Part shown: one piece after another, positions 31,949 through 43,879 of the stretch | Position numbering within the stretch: position 1 is the stretch's first letter | How the letters are laid out: every line of letters starts with the position of its first letter | DNA from: Bryoerythrophyllum caledonicum | Lineage: Eukaryota > Streptophyta > Bryopsida > Pottiales > Pottiaceae | Assembly: GCA_963971425.1 (NCBI GenBank) | Contig: OZ020514.1 | Coordinates: forward strand, 19,875,406 to 19,939,405 | DNA length: 64,000 nucleotides | Reading direction: 5' to 3' | The notes under the pieces: model-generated | Databases searched by the model: none | Told to the model about the DNA's origin: nothing | The model's input: the letters and a program-made list of their open reading frames with translations, nothing else | Translations under genes and position numbers: made by a program

Positions 31949-32499
31949 CTTTGTAATTCCTCGGCTGAATTCGAACCCTTACTCTTCCCAAAAGATCCGC
32001 AAACAAATCCGCACTTCCTGATTCCTAACCCGCAAATGGCAGCAATCCTGGCTACAATGCTCTCACATACAAACCCCCAGCTGCCCACGCTCGCTCGCTT
32101 GCCACTAATAAATTCAAAACACACTAAGAAAGATGACTCGGAAGAACCCTGGGGTTAACTATTAATTCCCATTCCGGTAATCATTATTGAAATCCGAACC
32201 CGCGGCCGGTTATGGCTATTGGACCCGGTTATGGTTCTAAACGTTAGATCCTAATCCTCGTGATAACCAATTGAGATCGGATTGTGGTCACCAATATCCA
32301 AATTCCTCCTTAGGATTTTAATGATTTTTGATTTTAAGCAACGAGAATTTACAATAGTTTTTAGTAAAACTATCTATTTACGATGGGGGTGTTCCTTATT
32401 TCCAAAAAAATACCACCCATTCTTCCCTTGACTTATACTAAGACGACAATTCTTTGAAAACTAGGTTTTGACATTGGCCCTTTCACACCAAAGACCCTT
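31949..32499. other. Spacer before the second hAT remnant
   Basis: No gene is seen. TCCGGT-rich words continue to about 32290, then AT-rich DNA. The 5' terminus of the second hAT was not found here. Confidence 0.35.
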
Positions 32500-33440
32500 T
32501 ATCCTAACCTACCTCCGTTGATGAGAGAAAGATTTTGTTATTACAAAGGCCACGTTCCGCAACAGATGACACTCGAAGAGATGGTTGTAGGAGATTCAAT
32601 TCCAGGAGGTCCATCTAAAGCAACATATTTTGATAAATCATGTTAATCTGTTGTATAGAATGAAGACACAAGGGGAGTCGCAAGCCAGAATCTGGAAGAA
32701 GGGGCTAACCTTTCTGCACAAAATGACCCGTTACATTGGTCTAGTAGTGTAGTTTCATCAAACTCCATGAGATCTGGGTCCATGCATCAAAGAGGAATAG
32801 AAGATGCCTTTGCATTGCAAAGAGGAAGGAGTTGGACGGTAAGTAGGCATCTTTTTTCTATATGGCAAATGTGCAATTCAACATGGCGAGGCAACTTGCC
32901 TTCATTGAAGACGTGAGAGCAATATTTGTGGCAAGGTTTAAATACAATCCCACTTCTTATTACCAGCTGAGGACTAGATTCATTGCCCCAAAGTGGATGC
33001 AAATTGAAGGGAAGATTGAAGCCAAAATTGGTTTTGCGGTTAAGAACTACAGGGTTACAATATGCGCTATGGGTTGGGATGTTGTTAATTGGAGGCCCCT
33101 CATAAATGTAATGATTTCATGCCCCGCGGGCGATGTATTCTTGGAGAGCATTGACACTAGAATGAAAAAAAATCCATGTGCTACATTGCAGACCAAACTA
33201 AAGTATTTATCAACAAGGATGGTTCCATGTATGTAACGCAAGTTTGTACTGATGATGCCGCAAACACGCTTTGAGCAATGAACAACATCACTAACACGTA
33301 CCCTCACAATTCCAAGCAAGGATATTTCGCACATGCGTTGGATCCCATATTGGAAGATTGGGCCAAGGTCCAAGAATTCACTTAATCATTCAAAGACTTG
33401 ATTGAGTGGTCGAAAAGATTGTGCTAGTGGATAGAAGTCA
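32500..33440 (+). pseudogene. 5' part of a second hAT transposase
   Basis: The plus-strand frames are homologous to the transposase at 9890-13269. QQMTLEEMVVGDS and SNSMRSGSMHQRGIEDAF match LQQMTGGDMYSGDS and the SGQLHQQRMLDAF region. After a frame change, YYQLRTRFIAPKWMQIEG, TICAMGWDVVNWRP and DVFLESIDT match the DUF659 core. Similarity continues to LEDWAKVQE near 33380 and stops at about 33440. The BED finger is missing, several stops are present, and the copy is older than the 9-13 kb one. Confidence 0.75.
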
Positions 33441-34018
33441 GCTAGGATTACTCACTTTTGGGCAAAAAATTATATGTGAAAGTATACTTTTTTAGGCCAA
33501 AAAAACTTGATTTCATCCAAATTAATAGAAGAAAGGTTTTTCTTGAGAAAAAAATATGTTTCAAGATGGATTAATATATGATGTATTTGATTGAAAAGGA
33601 ATTAAAATAAGAATCAACAATGATCCCTAGTTTAGAAGCCCTAAAAAAATATCTTTTTTTACCAATAAAAGTGAAAATAATTTCCGATCTAGATTTTTCA
33701 ATTATAATATATGAATACATTGTGGCGTAAATGTGTCTTGAAATTTTTGAAGTATTCTACTTTTTAGAACGCTAAAAATAAGTATATTTGATAAATGTCA
33801 TGTACTTGTGACAAGTATATACCAATGAAAGATATACCTATATTGGCCAAACCATAAGTCAGAACTCAACATTTTTAGAGCTCTTGTATTTTAAATCAAG
33901 GAAACTATCACATTCCATCAATAGAATTCCAACATTGGTCCCACAGCCACACTATGCAGCAATGGAAGGTTTGTGACTCTTTTCTAAATCATTTGTGACA
34001 AAATAAATATACCACCTT
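33441..34018. other. AT-rich insert between hAT fragment and CACTA element
   Basis: Not recognisable as hAT sequence, although transposase homology resumes right after the CACTA element. It may be a further small insertion or fully decayed transposase DNA. Confidence 0.35.
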
Positions 34019-34389
34019 CACTATAAGAAAACCATGTGTAGGTGGCGTCAAGGTTGCAACGTGTTGTGTTTTCTGAGATGTCAGACATTTGTCGGACAAC
34101 GGCCGCAATATTTGAAATTTTTTTTGACGTTGCATGACACGTGTTTGTATTAAAGGCAAAATGCATAGATGTCATTGTGGATAGACACGTTTTGGAGGAC
34201 GTCAGTAACAACGTGGTCACATCTAACTCTCTAAGTGCAACATCATAGAAAACGCGGGAGGTCCACGTCAGCCACTACATTCATTTTCACTGTAGAATGC
34301 CTGCATACCGCTGCCCAAAAGTAAAAAACTTGAAGAAAATGAGCAGCTCTTCTACATAGATAGGCAAAACTTATTTGTATGGAAACATT

Positions 34390-35620
34390 TACTTTGCTTA
34401 CATGGGATAAATTATTCTGATGGACTTACAGGAACATATAGAACTAAAAATTTCATTAGTGGCTCAACTTAGATACACATGATACATTATACATATATTT
34501 AGTATACATAATATTTTTAAGTTGATAAAATATGGGATTATTTGCTCATTAATTTAAATTGAATTACACAACATGTTTGTTATTATAGCAATTCTAGTCA
34601 TACATTCTTTAAATTAATTTTTTCAGAAGAATGAATTCCAAAAAATGACAAATGTTTAAGTGGTCTTGGGTTGTTAAAAAATTATGAAAGTGGAAAAAAG
34701 AAATGAGGAAGGTGTAAGTGGTCTTGTGGTGTTTCAAATTCCAAGAGTAATTAACAAAAATTGGGAATGGACGAACTACTGTAAGTTTGTTCTATAAATT
34801 GCAAGAGCGACTAAGAAAATGGGAAAGGTGAAAGTAGTCCTTGGCTTTAGGATTATTGAAAAGAGTGAATTAAAATGGGTAAGATTTAGAGATGTTGAGT
34901 TGTTTTAAAAATTTGAAGAATTAGACAAAAAATTTATGGACATGAATGAAGTGGAATATAAATGATTCAAAATGTCCCTAACTTGAATAAGGAAAAGTTA
35001 TAAATTTATAAGTGGTCTTCAGTTTTAAGATAGCTCAAAAGAGTGAATAAAAAACTTTAGATATGGTTGAAGGGGTCTTGGGATCTTCTAACAATTCCAA
35101 GAGTAAATGAATAAAATGGGAAAGGTGTAAGTGGTCTTTGAGTTTTTTAAAACTCACAAGAATGGATAAATTTTATTAGGAAAGGCACCGTGGGTTTTCT
35201 TTGGGTACGTGTTTACAAGTTACAATACTTAAAAGAGTGGATACAGAAATGAACCAAGTGGCAATGGGTCTTGGAGTGTTCTATACGTAAATTGAGTGAT
35301 TAAAGACAATGGAAAGGTGAAAGTGGTCTTTGGGTATCTTAAAACTCACAAAAATAAATAAACTCAATTAGGTAAGGTATAAGTTGTCTTCTGGATAAAT
35401 TATTCAAATGGACTTACAGGAACACTTGAAAATAAAAATATGTTAATGGCTCAACTTAAATGCACATGTTACATATATTTAGTATACATAATATTTTTAA
35501 GTTGATTAAATATGGGATTATTTTCTCATTAATTTAAATAATATCATAGAGCATGCTGGTTAATATAGTAGTTCTAGTAATTCATTCTTTGAATTCATGA
35601 ACTTAGTGGCAAATGTTGAG
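34390..35620 (+). repeat. Long direct repeat inside the CACTA element
   Basis: About 230 bases at 34390-34620 recur at 35390-35615. Shared strings are GGATAAATTATTC, TGGACTTACAGGAACA, ATATTTAGTATACATAATAT and AAATATGGGATTATTT. The spacing is about 1 kb, with degenerate units of the array between them. Confidence 0.85.
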
Positions 35621-36740
35621 TGGTTGTTAAGAAATTGCAAAAGTGGGGGAAAAAATGAAGAAGGTGAAAGTGGACTTTAAGTTTAGGAAAACTAAAAAGA
35701 GTGTATTATAAAAAATGGGTAAGGTTTAGAGGTGTTGGGTTGTTTTAAAAATTCGATGACAAACATAAATGACAGCCCACTGCCATTAAAAAAAAAACCG
35801 AAATGAATGCATTGGTCTTCAGCTTCTCTGAAAATTGCAAGAGTGAATGAAATAAAATGGAGAATGAATAAGTTGTCTTTGGCTCGAGAAAAACTCAAAG
35901 ACTGAGTAAAAACATCAGAAATGGTTGAATTGGTCATCAAGTGTTTCTTACATCTGAAGATTGTAAAAAAATTAAAAATGTGTTAGTGTATATCGGGTGT
36001 TTTTTAAATAGAAATCCATTGATGAAATAATTAAGAAACAGTGAAGTGCTTTTCATATGTTTGGAAATTTGGAAGGCTAAAAAAAATAAAATGGGAATGC
36101 ATGAGTGGTCTTGGGTAGTTAGAGAAATTACAAGAGTGACTAGAAAATATTGGGAAATCAAACAATGGTCTTCTGTTTAGTCAAAACTAAAAAAGTGAAT
36201 AGAAAAAATGAAAAATGGATGAAGTGCTCTTAAAGGGTTTCAAAGATTTGAATATTGAAAAAAAAATTGGAACTCTGTAATTGTTTTTTAGGTCTTTTGA
36301 ATTGCTCCAAGTTTTTAAAAAAATGGAAAAACTTAAAGTTTTCTTAGGGGGTTTTAGAAGTGAATTAATAAAGCAGGAAAGGTTGAAGTGATCTTTGTTG
36401 AAGTGCTTCTCGTTTGTTTTACAAGTGAAGACTGAAAAAAAATGGAAAAACTTGAAGTACCCTTTTGGTGTTTAGAAACTTAGAAGGTTAAAAACAAAAT
36501 AATGCACATGGATGAAGTGGTCTTGGGCTGTTATCAAATTTGCAAGACCGAATGACAAAAATTGGGAAATTGTCAAGTGGTTTACCGTTTACACAAAACT
36601 CAAAACAATGAATAAAAAGAATGGGAAATGGTTGAATTGCTCATGGGTTTAGGCATAAGTCTCAATATTATATAAAAAAGGGAAAGTGTGTAAATGCTCA
36701 TTGGGTGTTTTTAAACTAAAAACATTGAATAAAAAAAGGC
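34650..36740 (+). repeat. Degenerate tandem array of ~60-80-bp units
   Basis: Units follow the pattern GTGGTCTTGGG, a T/A-rich stretch, AAGAGTGAAT, AAAAATGGGAAAGGT and again GTGGTCTT. They repeat about 25-30 times with strong divergence. No open frame spans it. Confidence 0.75.
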
Positions 36741-37238
36741 AAAGGTTGTGGGAAAAATGGGGTGTTTATAAAGTTGAAATAGTAAATGCAAAAGTTCTAC
36801 ATGAGTCTACTTAACTGAGGAACATATTTTGCACTTCCTTATCACATTGTTTATTTTCATTGGCCTAGCTACTTCTTCATAGTTTTCCTTTCCAGTACAA
36901 ACATTTCAAAATGCTGATGAATAGAGCTATGTATATTCCTCACTTTCAAATTGGATAAACTTAAAAGAGATTCATAGAGCGGCCAAGGATGTAACGATTT
37001 GAAGAGAATAGATAACCACACATGTTGTATTAATCGCTTTCCTACATTGCAAAATACACCAAAATCAATAATATTCAAATCATTCACTTATAACTTGAAG
37101 TTTGTAAAGTACAGATGCCGTTACAATTGCCATCATTTAAGACTAGACATCATCAAAGACGTCACCAAATATGTGTATGAAAATGTCACTACAAACATGG
37201 AGTATCCAAAATGGTGTCGTCCATGACATTGGTGTCGA

Positions 37239-37353
37239 CATCCTCGACGGAACTACGTCATCCTCAACAAAACTACGTCATCATCAACAGAACTACGTTA
37301 TCCTCAACAAAACTACGTCATCCTCAATAGAACTACGACATCCTCAACAGAAT
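37239..37353 (+). repeat. 20-bp minisatellite
   Basis: Five full and one partial copies of CATCCTCAACARAACTACGT lie head to tail inside the CACTA element. Confidence 0.9.
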
Positions 37354-37899
37354 TGTTGTAGAAGACCACTTAGAGCAAAAGTATTTAAATAGGAAGATGA
37401 ATATCATCAAAGGCCGGATCACCTTTCATCCATAGTGGATGAAATTTGTCGCATGGAAGGGAGAGCCGAAGGGCAACTTACAAAAGCAACCTCCACATCA
37501 TCCACACTTTACTTTTGGAAGTGTAGGTAAGAACAAAGTGAACTTAGGTGATAGCAATGGCAGGTGGGGAGCGGCGAAGTTCACTACAATGTTAAGAGAA
37601 GAGAGATTAGGAGAACAACAAGGAGAAGAGAGAGGTAATTTGAAGGTTGGAGCAAAGCAATGGCGGCTATGGCGGCGGCTATAGCTAGAGCCATTGTGCG
37701 GAGAGGACAGAACTAGCTGGGAGCAAGGAAGGCGATATGCGGCAGATCAAGACGGCAAGGGGAGAGCTCAAAGGGAAGAAGAACAAGGGCAAGAGGAGAT
37801 TTGGCCATATCCAGCTAACCCCAACCATAGCTGACCTGAGCCATGGCTAGGAAACCCTAGCGATAGCCAAGTTCAATGCTCGCCTCCACGGACAAGCTG

Positions 37900-38720
37900 C
37901 AGCTGCAGCAAGGGTGAGCTCAAGTATTTGTAAGTTTACACGTTAGTACCTCCTTCTCCTGTGCTTTTTTTATACTCACAAAAGAATTATTGACGTCTTT
38001 CCTTGATGTGAATGTGTGCGCTTTGTCATGTTGACCATGGTGCTAGGGAGGCTATAGTTCGACCCCGAAGTAGATGTGAAAGTGGCAAAAGAGTACTAGT
38101 GGTAGCAAGTGGACAAGCGCAAGGTCCATCCTGATTACGCAAGAGAGATTGATAAGGTACGTAGTCGTATCGCCGAGATCGAATATATCAAGCTGTGAAT
38201 ACGGGCAATGAAGTGGTGGGTGAAGAGAACATAAAAGAGCAAGAGGCGGTTGAACCCCTTTTCAGCAATCAGGCACACGTTCCGGGTACGCACGAAGACC
38301 ATAAACCCCTTCTTTGGAAATTCTTTGAATCCTCTTGCCGTTGAAAATGATGTACTTTGCAACTTGAATGCCGTAGACATGACATCTTCACGTCAGTTGT
38401 GACATGGTGGTTGACATTGCAAATAACATAGTGTTATGTCATTGAAGACAAGGGCAGTTCTTCTAATTTACATGGAGCGTTGTTGTGAAATTAAAGATTG
38501 TCCTTTGCACTTTAATATGTCATCTCTATGAACTCTTGTAGGAAGAGAGTGAAGCACAAGGTGAGCCATCAATCTGCCCATGACGTGCTACGAAGACAGC
38601 AAAGCAGACAGCTACTGTGGTAGGAAGCAATGGCCCAACACCAAAGCCAGCCAATCTACCCAAGCCTCTACAACTTCTGCTAAACAAGTGATGCTGGCAT
38701 GACTTCATTGATGTCACAAT
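37900..38720 (+). pseudogene. Exon-like fragments carried by the CACTA element
   Basis: Segments without stops and with coding-like composition: VDKRKVHPDYAREIDKVRS and IAEIEYIKL near 38105-38190, then, in another frame, NEVVGEENIKEQEAVEPLF and SNQAHVPGTHEDHKPLLWK (38200-38345). A third segment, EESEAQGEPSICP..RATKTAKQTATVVGS (38541-38690), follows a CTTGTAG acceptor-like site. No family is recognised. GC content is higher than the flanks, which fits captured host gene pieces (Pack-type CACTA), but this is inference. Confidence 0.35.
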
Positions 38721-39659
38721 GTACAGGCAGTGTCTTTTGGGATGTTTGAAACAACATCTCCCATTTTTTATTGCATTAGATGAGACTTGATGTATATGTC
38801 ATAGTTGGATTTAGTAGAACATGAAGCTGTATTATTTGCCGTTGTTATAGACGACGAATGCAACAACGGTGTTGCCGGGTTCACCATTGTGCATGTTCCT
38901 AGAAATATCAAAGCCAACAACCGATGTTGATGGTATGTCCATCTTTCACATCAGTGCTAATATCATGGCTTCTGGTACTCATGTTTAGTCCACGCTAAAG
39001 TGGACACTACATATTTAGCCATACTTGTTGTGCATGTTAAAATAAATGTTGAAATAAACAAAGAGAATGTGCAAGTGAACATGGACTCCACCATGGCAAA
39101 TGTCAATGTGAACATATTGCCGGACAAGTTGTTGACATTTGGCAGCAACTCTCAATGTTCAATGTGGTGTCGTAAAAAACGTGCCATCATTAAGGAAAAC
39201 GTATTCCATAACATGGACATCTTCGACTTAACGTCAATTCTAACAACCCTGGGTAGAGATAAAATGCCCGAAAATTGATGACATTAGCTGACGTGGACTA
39301 TATACGTCATGCCAAGAGGATCCACATCAGCAAAGTACAAAATTCCACGCCATTGCCCGGTCAAATTGGTGTTAGATGAAAAAAAGCCCCACGTGGCAAC
39401 ACCTAACAAAATCATTGCTTATGTGGACACGTACATCCGTCCAAAAAGAGCCTTTCCCAAAGCAATTTAGACCTCGTTCTTTTGGACGTCATGATGTTGA
39501 CAACCCCAAATCATCCTTGTCACGTAAAATTTGACATGTTTTTTGGCTGTCTAGGTAGACGGATTTTAGGTGACATCAACATTAACGTTAGAGCATGTTT
39601 TTTTGACATTCATACACGTTTTTGGGCGTGTTACATAAAACGCGGTTTTCTTTATAGTG

Positions 39660-41500
39660 CTTAGTGGACTTTCACCCCGGGGCATAAAGAAATATCATGC
39701 GACATTGTCGGTATTTTGCAAGTTGAGTCCGAACCTACGACTTGTAGTGCTTAACAAAACCAAATTCGCTTGTAATTTTCTCATGTTTGTCCAAATGGCC
39801 AAACGTAAGGCAATGTTCTAGCGATCACTTGTTCGGCTAGCTCTTGTGAAAGGAATTGGAGTATGGATTCCTTTGTGCACAACAAGAGACAAAATTGGTT
39901 AGCCTTGGAAAAGGCAGAATCATTGGTGTACATTTACACCGATAGCCGTGTCCTGCGTAAAAAAGCAGTGCCTAATTGGATTCGTTGATATGAAACAAGT
40001 ATCCTCTTTGAGGATTCTGACCCGAATGCTTTGGGCCCCATTCCAATTGGTGAATGCTATCATGACTTTTATGCAATGCGAGCATATGACAAGGAGAAGG
40101 ATGATATGGAAGCAAACTGGGTACCTTGAGGATATCCGCCAAATTTAGATTTTTAGAGGGAGGGTGTCGATCACTTTGAAGAGACAAAAAATTACTACGG
40201 AGATGACAACGATTTAGAAGACCAAGGTGAGGGTGCTTGGAGCCTTTGTCCAATAGATTGTACTCAAATTCCATTGCCTTTTGCTACCTAGAGATGAGAA
40301 CGTCATTGTGGAACAACCTGTGTTTTTTCCTTAAGAGAGCAATAATCCAAACGTGGTTAATCAATATGATAATGAAATCCCCATGTTCAACAACGTCAAT
40401 GACAACAATCCTTTTTCGGGAAACGGCGGTGGAAATGGAGATGCCCACGACAATGGAAGCGATAGAAACATGGGGAACACAACAACTCAAAATTGTAAAA
40501 GATATGTATATGACCACGATGGAAATAGAAGGCCCGGGGGAATAGGTGCATCAATCCATAGCAACACACTCCTTCAACGACAAAACAACAGAGGTGTTCT
40601 AAACTCGAGCATGGTTGAACTTGCCTCTAGAGTGGAAGCGGTTGTACTAAGGCGTTTCGACCGTAACTATCAAGACCCCAACAAAGTTTTTGCATTTGTG
40701 GACGACCTCGACCAAGAACCTGCACTGGATACGGTGCGTAGTGTTGTCCTTGATGAGATCACACCGACGCCGCGTGCCCAAAATCCTACTTCTTTTGCAA
40801 CTTTGAATGCGAGTCAAAGACATTCCAAGAGGGTAAGCTTGAGAGGAGAATGTCTAAGACCCAAATTTAAACTCTACTAATGCTAGTACTGGTAGAAGAC
40901 CCCCAACGGCCCCTAGACCTACTATGGATCAATATCAACGCGGCCTTGGAAGACATCAAGTCGTTGCAAGACCAAAGGCTATGGAAGAACAAGAGGCCGT
41001 GGCATAAGAAACAACGGCAAAGCGTCAACTTCTAGACGTGCTAAACGTACGCTCCTCGGAATAAAGGTGAGGGACCCAAATGTCGTGGTGCAACCGTTCT
41101 CAAGCACATTTGTTTGAGAAGCCAATTCTTCAATGCCACCGTTTATTGTAGTCCATGTTACTTGTCCTACCACCGGCCCCCTATAAATTCCAACACAAGA
41201 GAATCCTACAACACAACGACTGAAGAGACTAAAATGTGCAAATCGTGGAAAAACCTTGGAGCTGCAAAATGAAAACTCAAATGGGGAAGGCTATTGGAGC
41301 ACAGGCAATAGCAATTGCAAAAATAAAAATGCCAATAATGAAGGTGGCAATGATGAAGACGCCAACAATGAAAGTGGCGATGATGAAGACACCAACGATG
41401 AGGCACCATCTGATGATGATGTTGTCATGCAAGATGCTAATTTTGTTGGCCCACCTAGCAAATAAGTGTGTAGGTCAAGTTGTTTGAATAATTGAGGATC
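39660..41500 (+). pseudogene. 3' part of the second hAT transposase, internally deleted
   Basis: Immediately after the CACTA border the frame reads CKLSPNLRLVVLNKTKFAC and NFLMF, matching CELSPNLHIVVPSETRFAC of the first transposase. It then jumps to the dimerisation domain (AITCSASSCERNWSMDSFV, then LVYIYTDSRVL, 39817-39935), so some 250 residues are deleted. Downstream, NPFSGNGGGNGDAHDNGSD and GIGASIHSN, plus QYQRGLGRHQVVARP, parallel the Gly/Asn-rich tail of the first copy. Several stops are present. Confidence 0.75.
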
Positions 41501-41744
41501 ACCGATGGTAGCTTTGTAGGTCTCCAAGAATTAAAGAGAATATAGAAATTCAAAGAAAGTTCTAGAGGAAAAAAGAGGCAGTGTCTTAGTAAATCAAAAA
41601 AAATGTCAGCCCCTATATTAGAATTGTCATTGGGATGTTATACCTCAAAATGAAAGTTTTTAATAAATAGTTTTGGTTATTACAAACATTGAGGCACATA
41701 TGTTTTAAAATTTTATGCTCCTCATTAATACCAAAGGTGACGAT

Positions 41745-42144
41745 AACGACAACGCCTTGAACAGAGACGTCTCCACCCCAACAATAACGTCTACACCCTA
41801 AACAGGGACGTCTGCGCCCCAACGATAATGTCCACACCCAAAACGGGGACGTCCCCGTCCAACAATAACATCCATGCCCTCGATAGTGATGTCCGCGCCC
41901 CGACAATAAAGTCCGCGCCTCAACGCTGACGTCCCTGCTTTATTGGAAGTATCAACGTTGGACTTTAGTCCACCATGGAACAACATGTCATGATGTCACG
42001 TACAGACATGTCATTTATAGCCAACTATTTCATCCTTGAACAAATTACTGTGTATTCAACAGACAAACCGTCCAGTCCATCCGCCAGCCTGGTCTGATAT
42101 GTCCATCCAATTTGCGCCTTGATTCGTCCTTTATGACAACCCCA
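41745..42144 (+). repeat. Right end of the second hAT: subterminal repeats and terminal inverted repeat
   Basis: Tandem degenerate units such as AACGGGGACGTCCCCGTCC and GACGTCTGCGCCCCAACGATAAT (41755-41945), about 26-52 bases long, correspond to the GGGGACGTC clusters of the first element. The end reads GTCCTTTATGACAACCCCA. Its reverse complement GGTTGTCATAAAGGACG matches the first element's termini. The 5' end of this copy was not found. Confidence 0.75.
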
Positions 42145-42159
42145 AATGGCGGGTGCGAT

Positions 42160-43240
42160 AAGTCAACCTACAGCATTGATTCCGGTCAGATAACCAATGA
42201 TTGGATGAGAGGCAAGGACAATGGTGCTATTGGCGGCGGGGTAGATGTAGTTGGCGGTGTTTTATGAGGGAGTGGGGGGCAGCTCTTGATGCAAATATAG
42301 GGGGTGCAGGCAAAGCCGATTGCGCGAATGCAGAGAGTGAAAAACTTCATGGTGTCATTTGCAATGCAGTGGTGGTGGATACCTCCGACAATATCATCCG
42401 ATGCATCCTGGTAGGAAGTCATGATTTAGCTTGGAGGCTACAAGCTTGAATCCACAAGAAGCTTCTGCAACGCTTTGTTACGCTTCTCCAACTTGGCCTT
42501 GAAAGCCATCTTTAGATGCAACATGAGATCCTCATGCATTCTAAAGTTCTTTGCATGCTTCCATTCTTGATCCACTCGTCTCTCCTCCATCTCCGCATGC
42601 CTCATGTCCATCTCTTCTTACAGCCGCAGTTGCTCCACTTGGATCCAATGAGTCTCTCATGCACTGTGGTCAGCAGGTCCTTTGACTTGTCCTGCACAAC
42701 ACTCCAAAGTGGAAGTAAACGTGATTGTTTCAATGAAACATAGACAACCACAGTCCTTGCCCTCTATCGTTATGCAAAGGCTTGGTGCTCAACAACAACA
42801 AAAGTAGGTAACAATAGAGTGTCGTCATTGAAATCTGCATTATCCTCGTTGATGACGACTATAGGTTTAGATGCATCTCCAAAGTAGCGTGCTACACAAG
42901 AGGACTTCCTTATCAATGGAGTTTTGTCGTTAACCTCTTTATTAGACTTGCTCTTCGAGCGAATTGAGTCTTTGGTTGCTGCAACATTGTCTACAAGAAC
43001 CTTAGAGGATTGCTTTGAGAGGTTGGACTTGATGAAGACATTGGGCTTGTTGTCACTGTCCTCTTAAGCAAGTTGTTTATCCTTCTAAGTACCTTTGATA
43101 GGATACTTCTGAGAATTGACTACATATCCATTTGGCACAAAGTAATTTGATTTAGCATCACTACGTATTGAGTTATCTCTTCAAAGATGTTGTTGTCTTT
43201 AGACTTGTGAAAGATAAACGCTTTTAGCAAGTTCATTTGT
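42160..43240 (-). pseudogene. Decayed paralog of the last exon of the 3.6-kb ParB-like gene
   Basis: On the minus strand, MNLLKAFIFHKSKDNNIFEE (about 43240) parallels MLDLEAFCIFHDTDEKTL at the start of exon 3 of the 3603-6802 pseudogene. After a frame change come FVPNGYVVNSQKYPIKGT, a Lys/Ser-rich stretch (SKSNKEVNDKTPLIRKS), an acidic stretch (VVINEDNADFNDDTLLL) and a coiled coil (EEMDMRHAEMEERRVDQE..). That domain order is the same as in the first copy. The DNA upstream of the putative exon start has a degenerate intronic motif (TTTAACTCAACTCAAG). Homology is by eye and modest. Confidence 0.45.
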
Positions 43241-43879
43241 GTATAGCCAAAATCATAAGTCAACTTGAGTTGAGTTAAAGAACATTACAATTGATTAAAA
43301 ATATTTCAAACATAGACTTGTACAATCAACTTCAATCGAAATGAACAACACAAACAATGAAGGCTGAACCACACTTCTTGCAAAGGACGTCAGAAAACTA
43401 CATGCATTGTAGGGTTATTTTCCTCAAGCCAAAATAATTGAACAGAACTTACCAACGCTACTATTACAACTATTGATCCTGCAAATGCTAAAGATACATC
43501 TCTAGGCTTTGAACATAGATCTAATGCTCAAAAGTAGAACTCCATATAGAGTTTGGACTTATCGTTTCAGAACTCCAACTTTAGGTTCTTCTGCGGCTTG
43601 GTGTACTTTGTTTGCATATATTCCATATTCGTTTGTTTCATCCGTTATTGTACTATTCCAATTTCATATTGTTGTCCCATTATTTATAGTCTTGGTACAA
43701 GAATCTCTTAACCATATTATAATCCATATATATTTCTATTCTAATTGCCTTCTACTTATTTCATTGCTTAGCAAACACATCATGCTTGAAACTATTGCTA
43801 ACATTACCACATGAAAAGATGAATTAACAATGTAACATTACATTCCACAAAACCTCCATATAACTATGTCATTTTAAAA

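Larger units (their letters stand above)
34019..39659. mobile_element. 5.6-kb CACTA (En/Spm-type) element inserted in the second hAT
   Basis: The left end reads CACTATAAGAAAACC; the right end on the other strand reads CACTATAAAGAAAACCGCG. The trinucleotide CTT flanks both sides (34016-34018 and 39660-39662). CACTA termini with a 3-bp duplication define the superfamily. No TNPD-like transposase was found, so it is non-autonomous. Both subterminal regions are rich in TGACGT/GACGTC words, likely transposase binding sites. The interior holds a 2-kb degenerate tandem array, a 20-bp minisatellite and exon-like segments. hAT homology resumes directly at 39660, confirming the right border. Confidence 0.85.

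Noticed and set aside
33441..34018. Continuation of the second hAT transposase
   Set aside because: Its length roughly fits the missing segment, but no translated similarity was found, and true homology restarts only at 39660.
37661..37668. AATGGCGG as the left target duplication of the second hAT
   Set aside because: It matches the 8 bases after 42144 but has no terminal inverted repeat next to it and lies inside the CACTA element.
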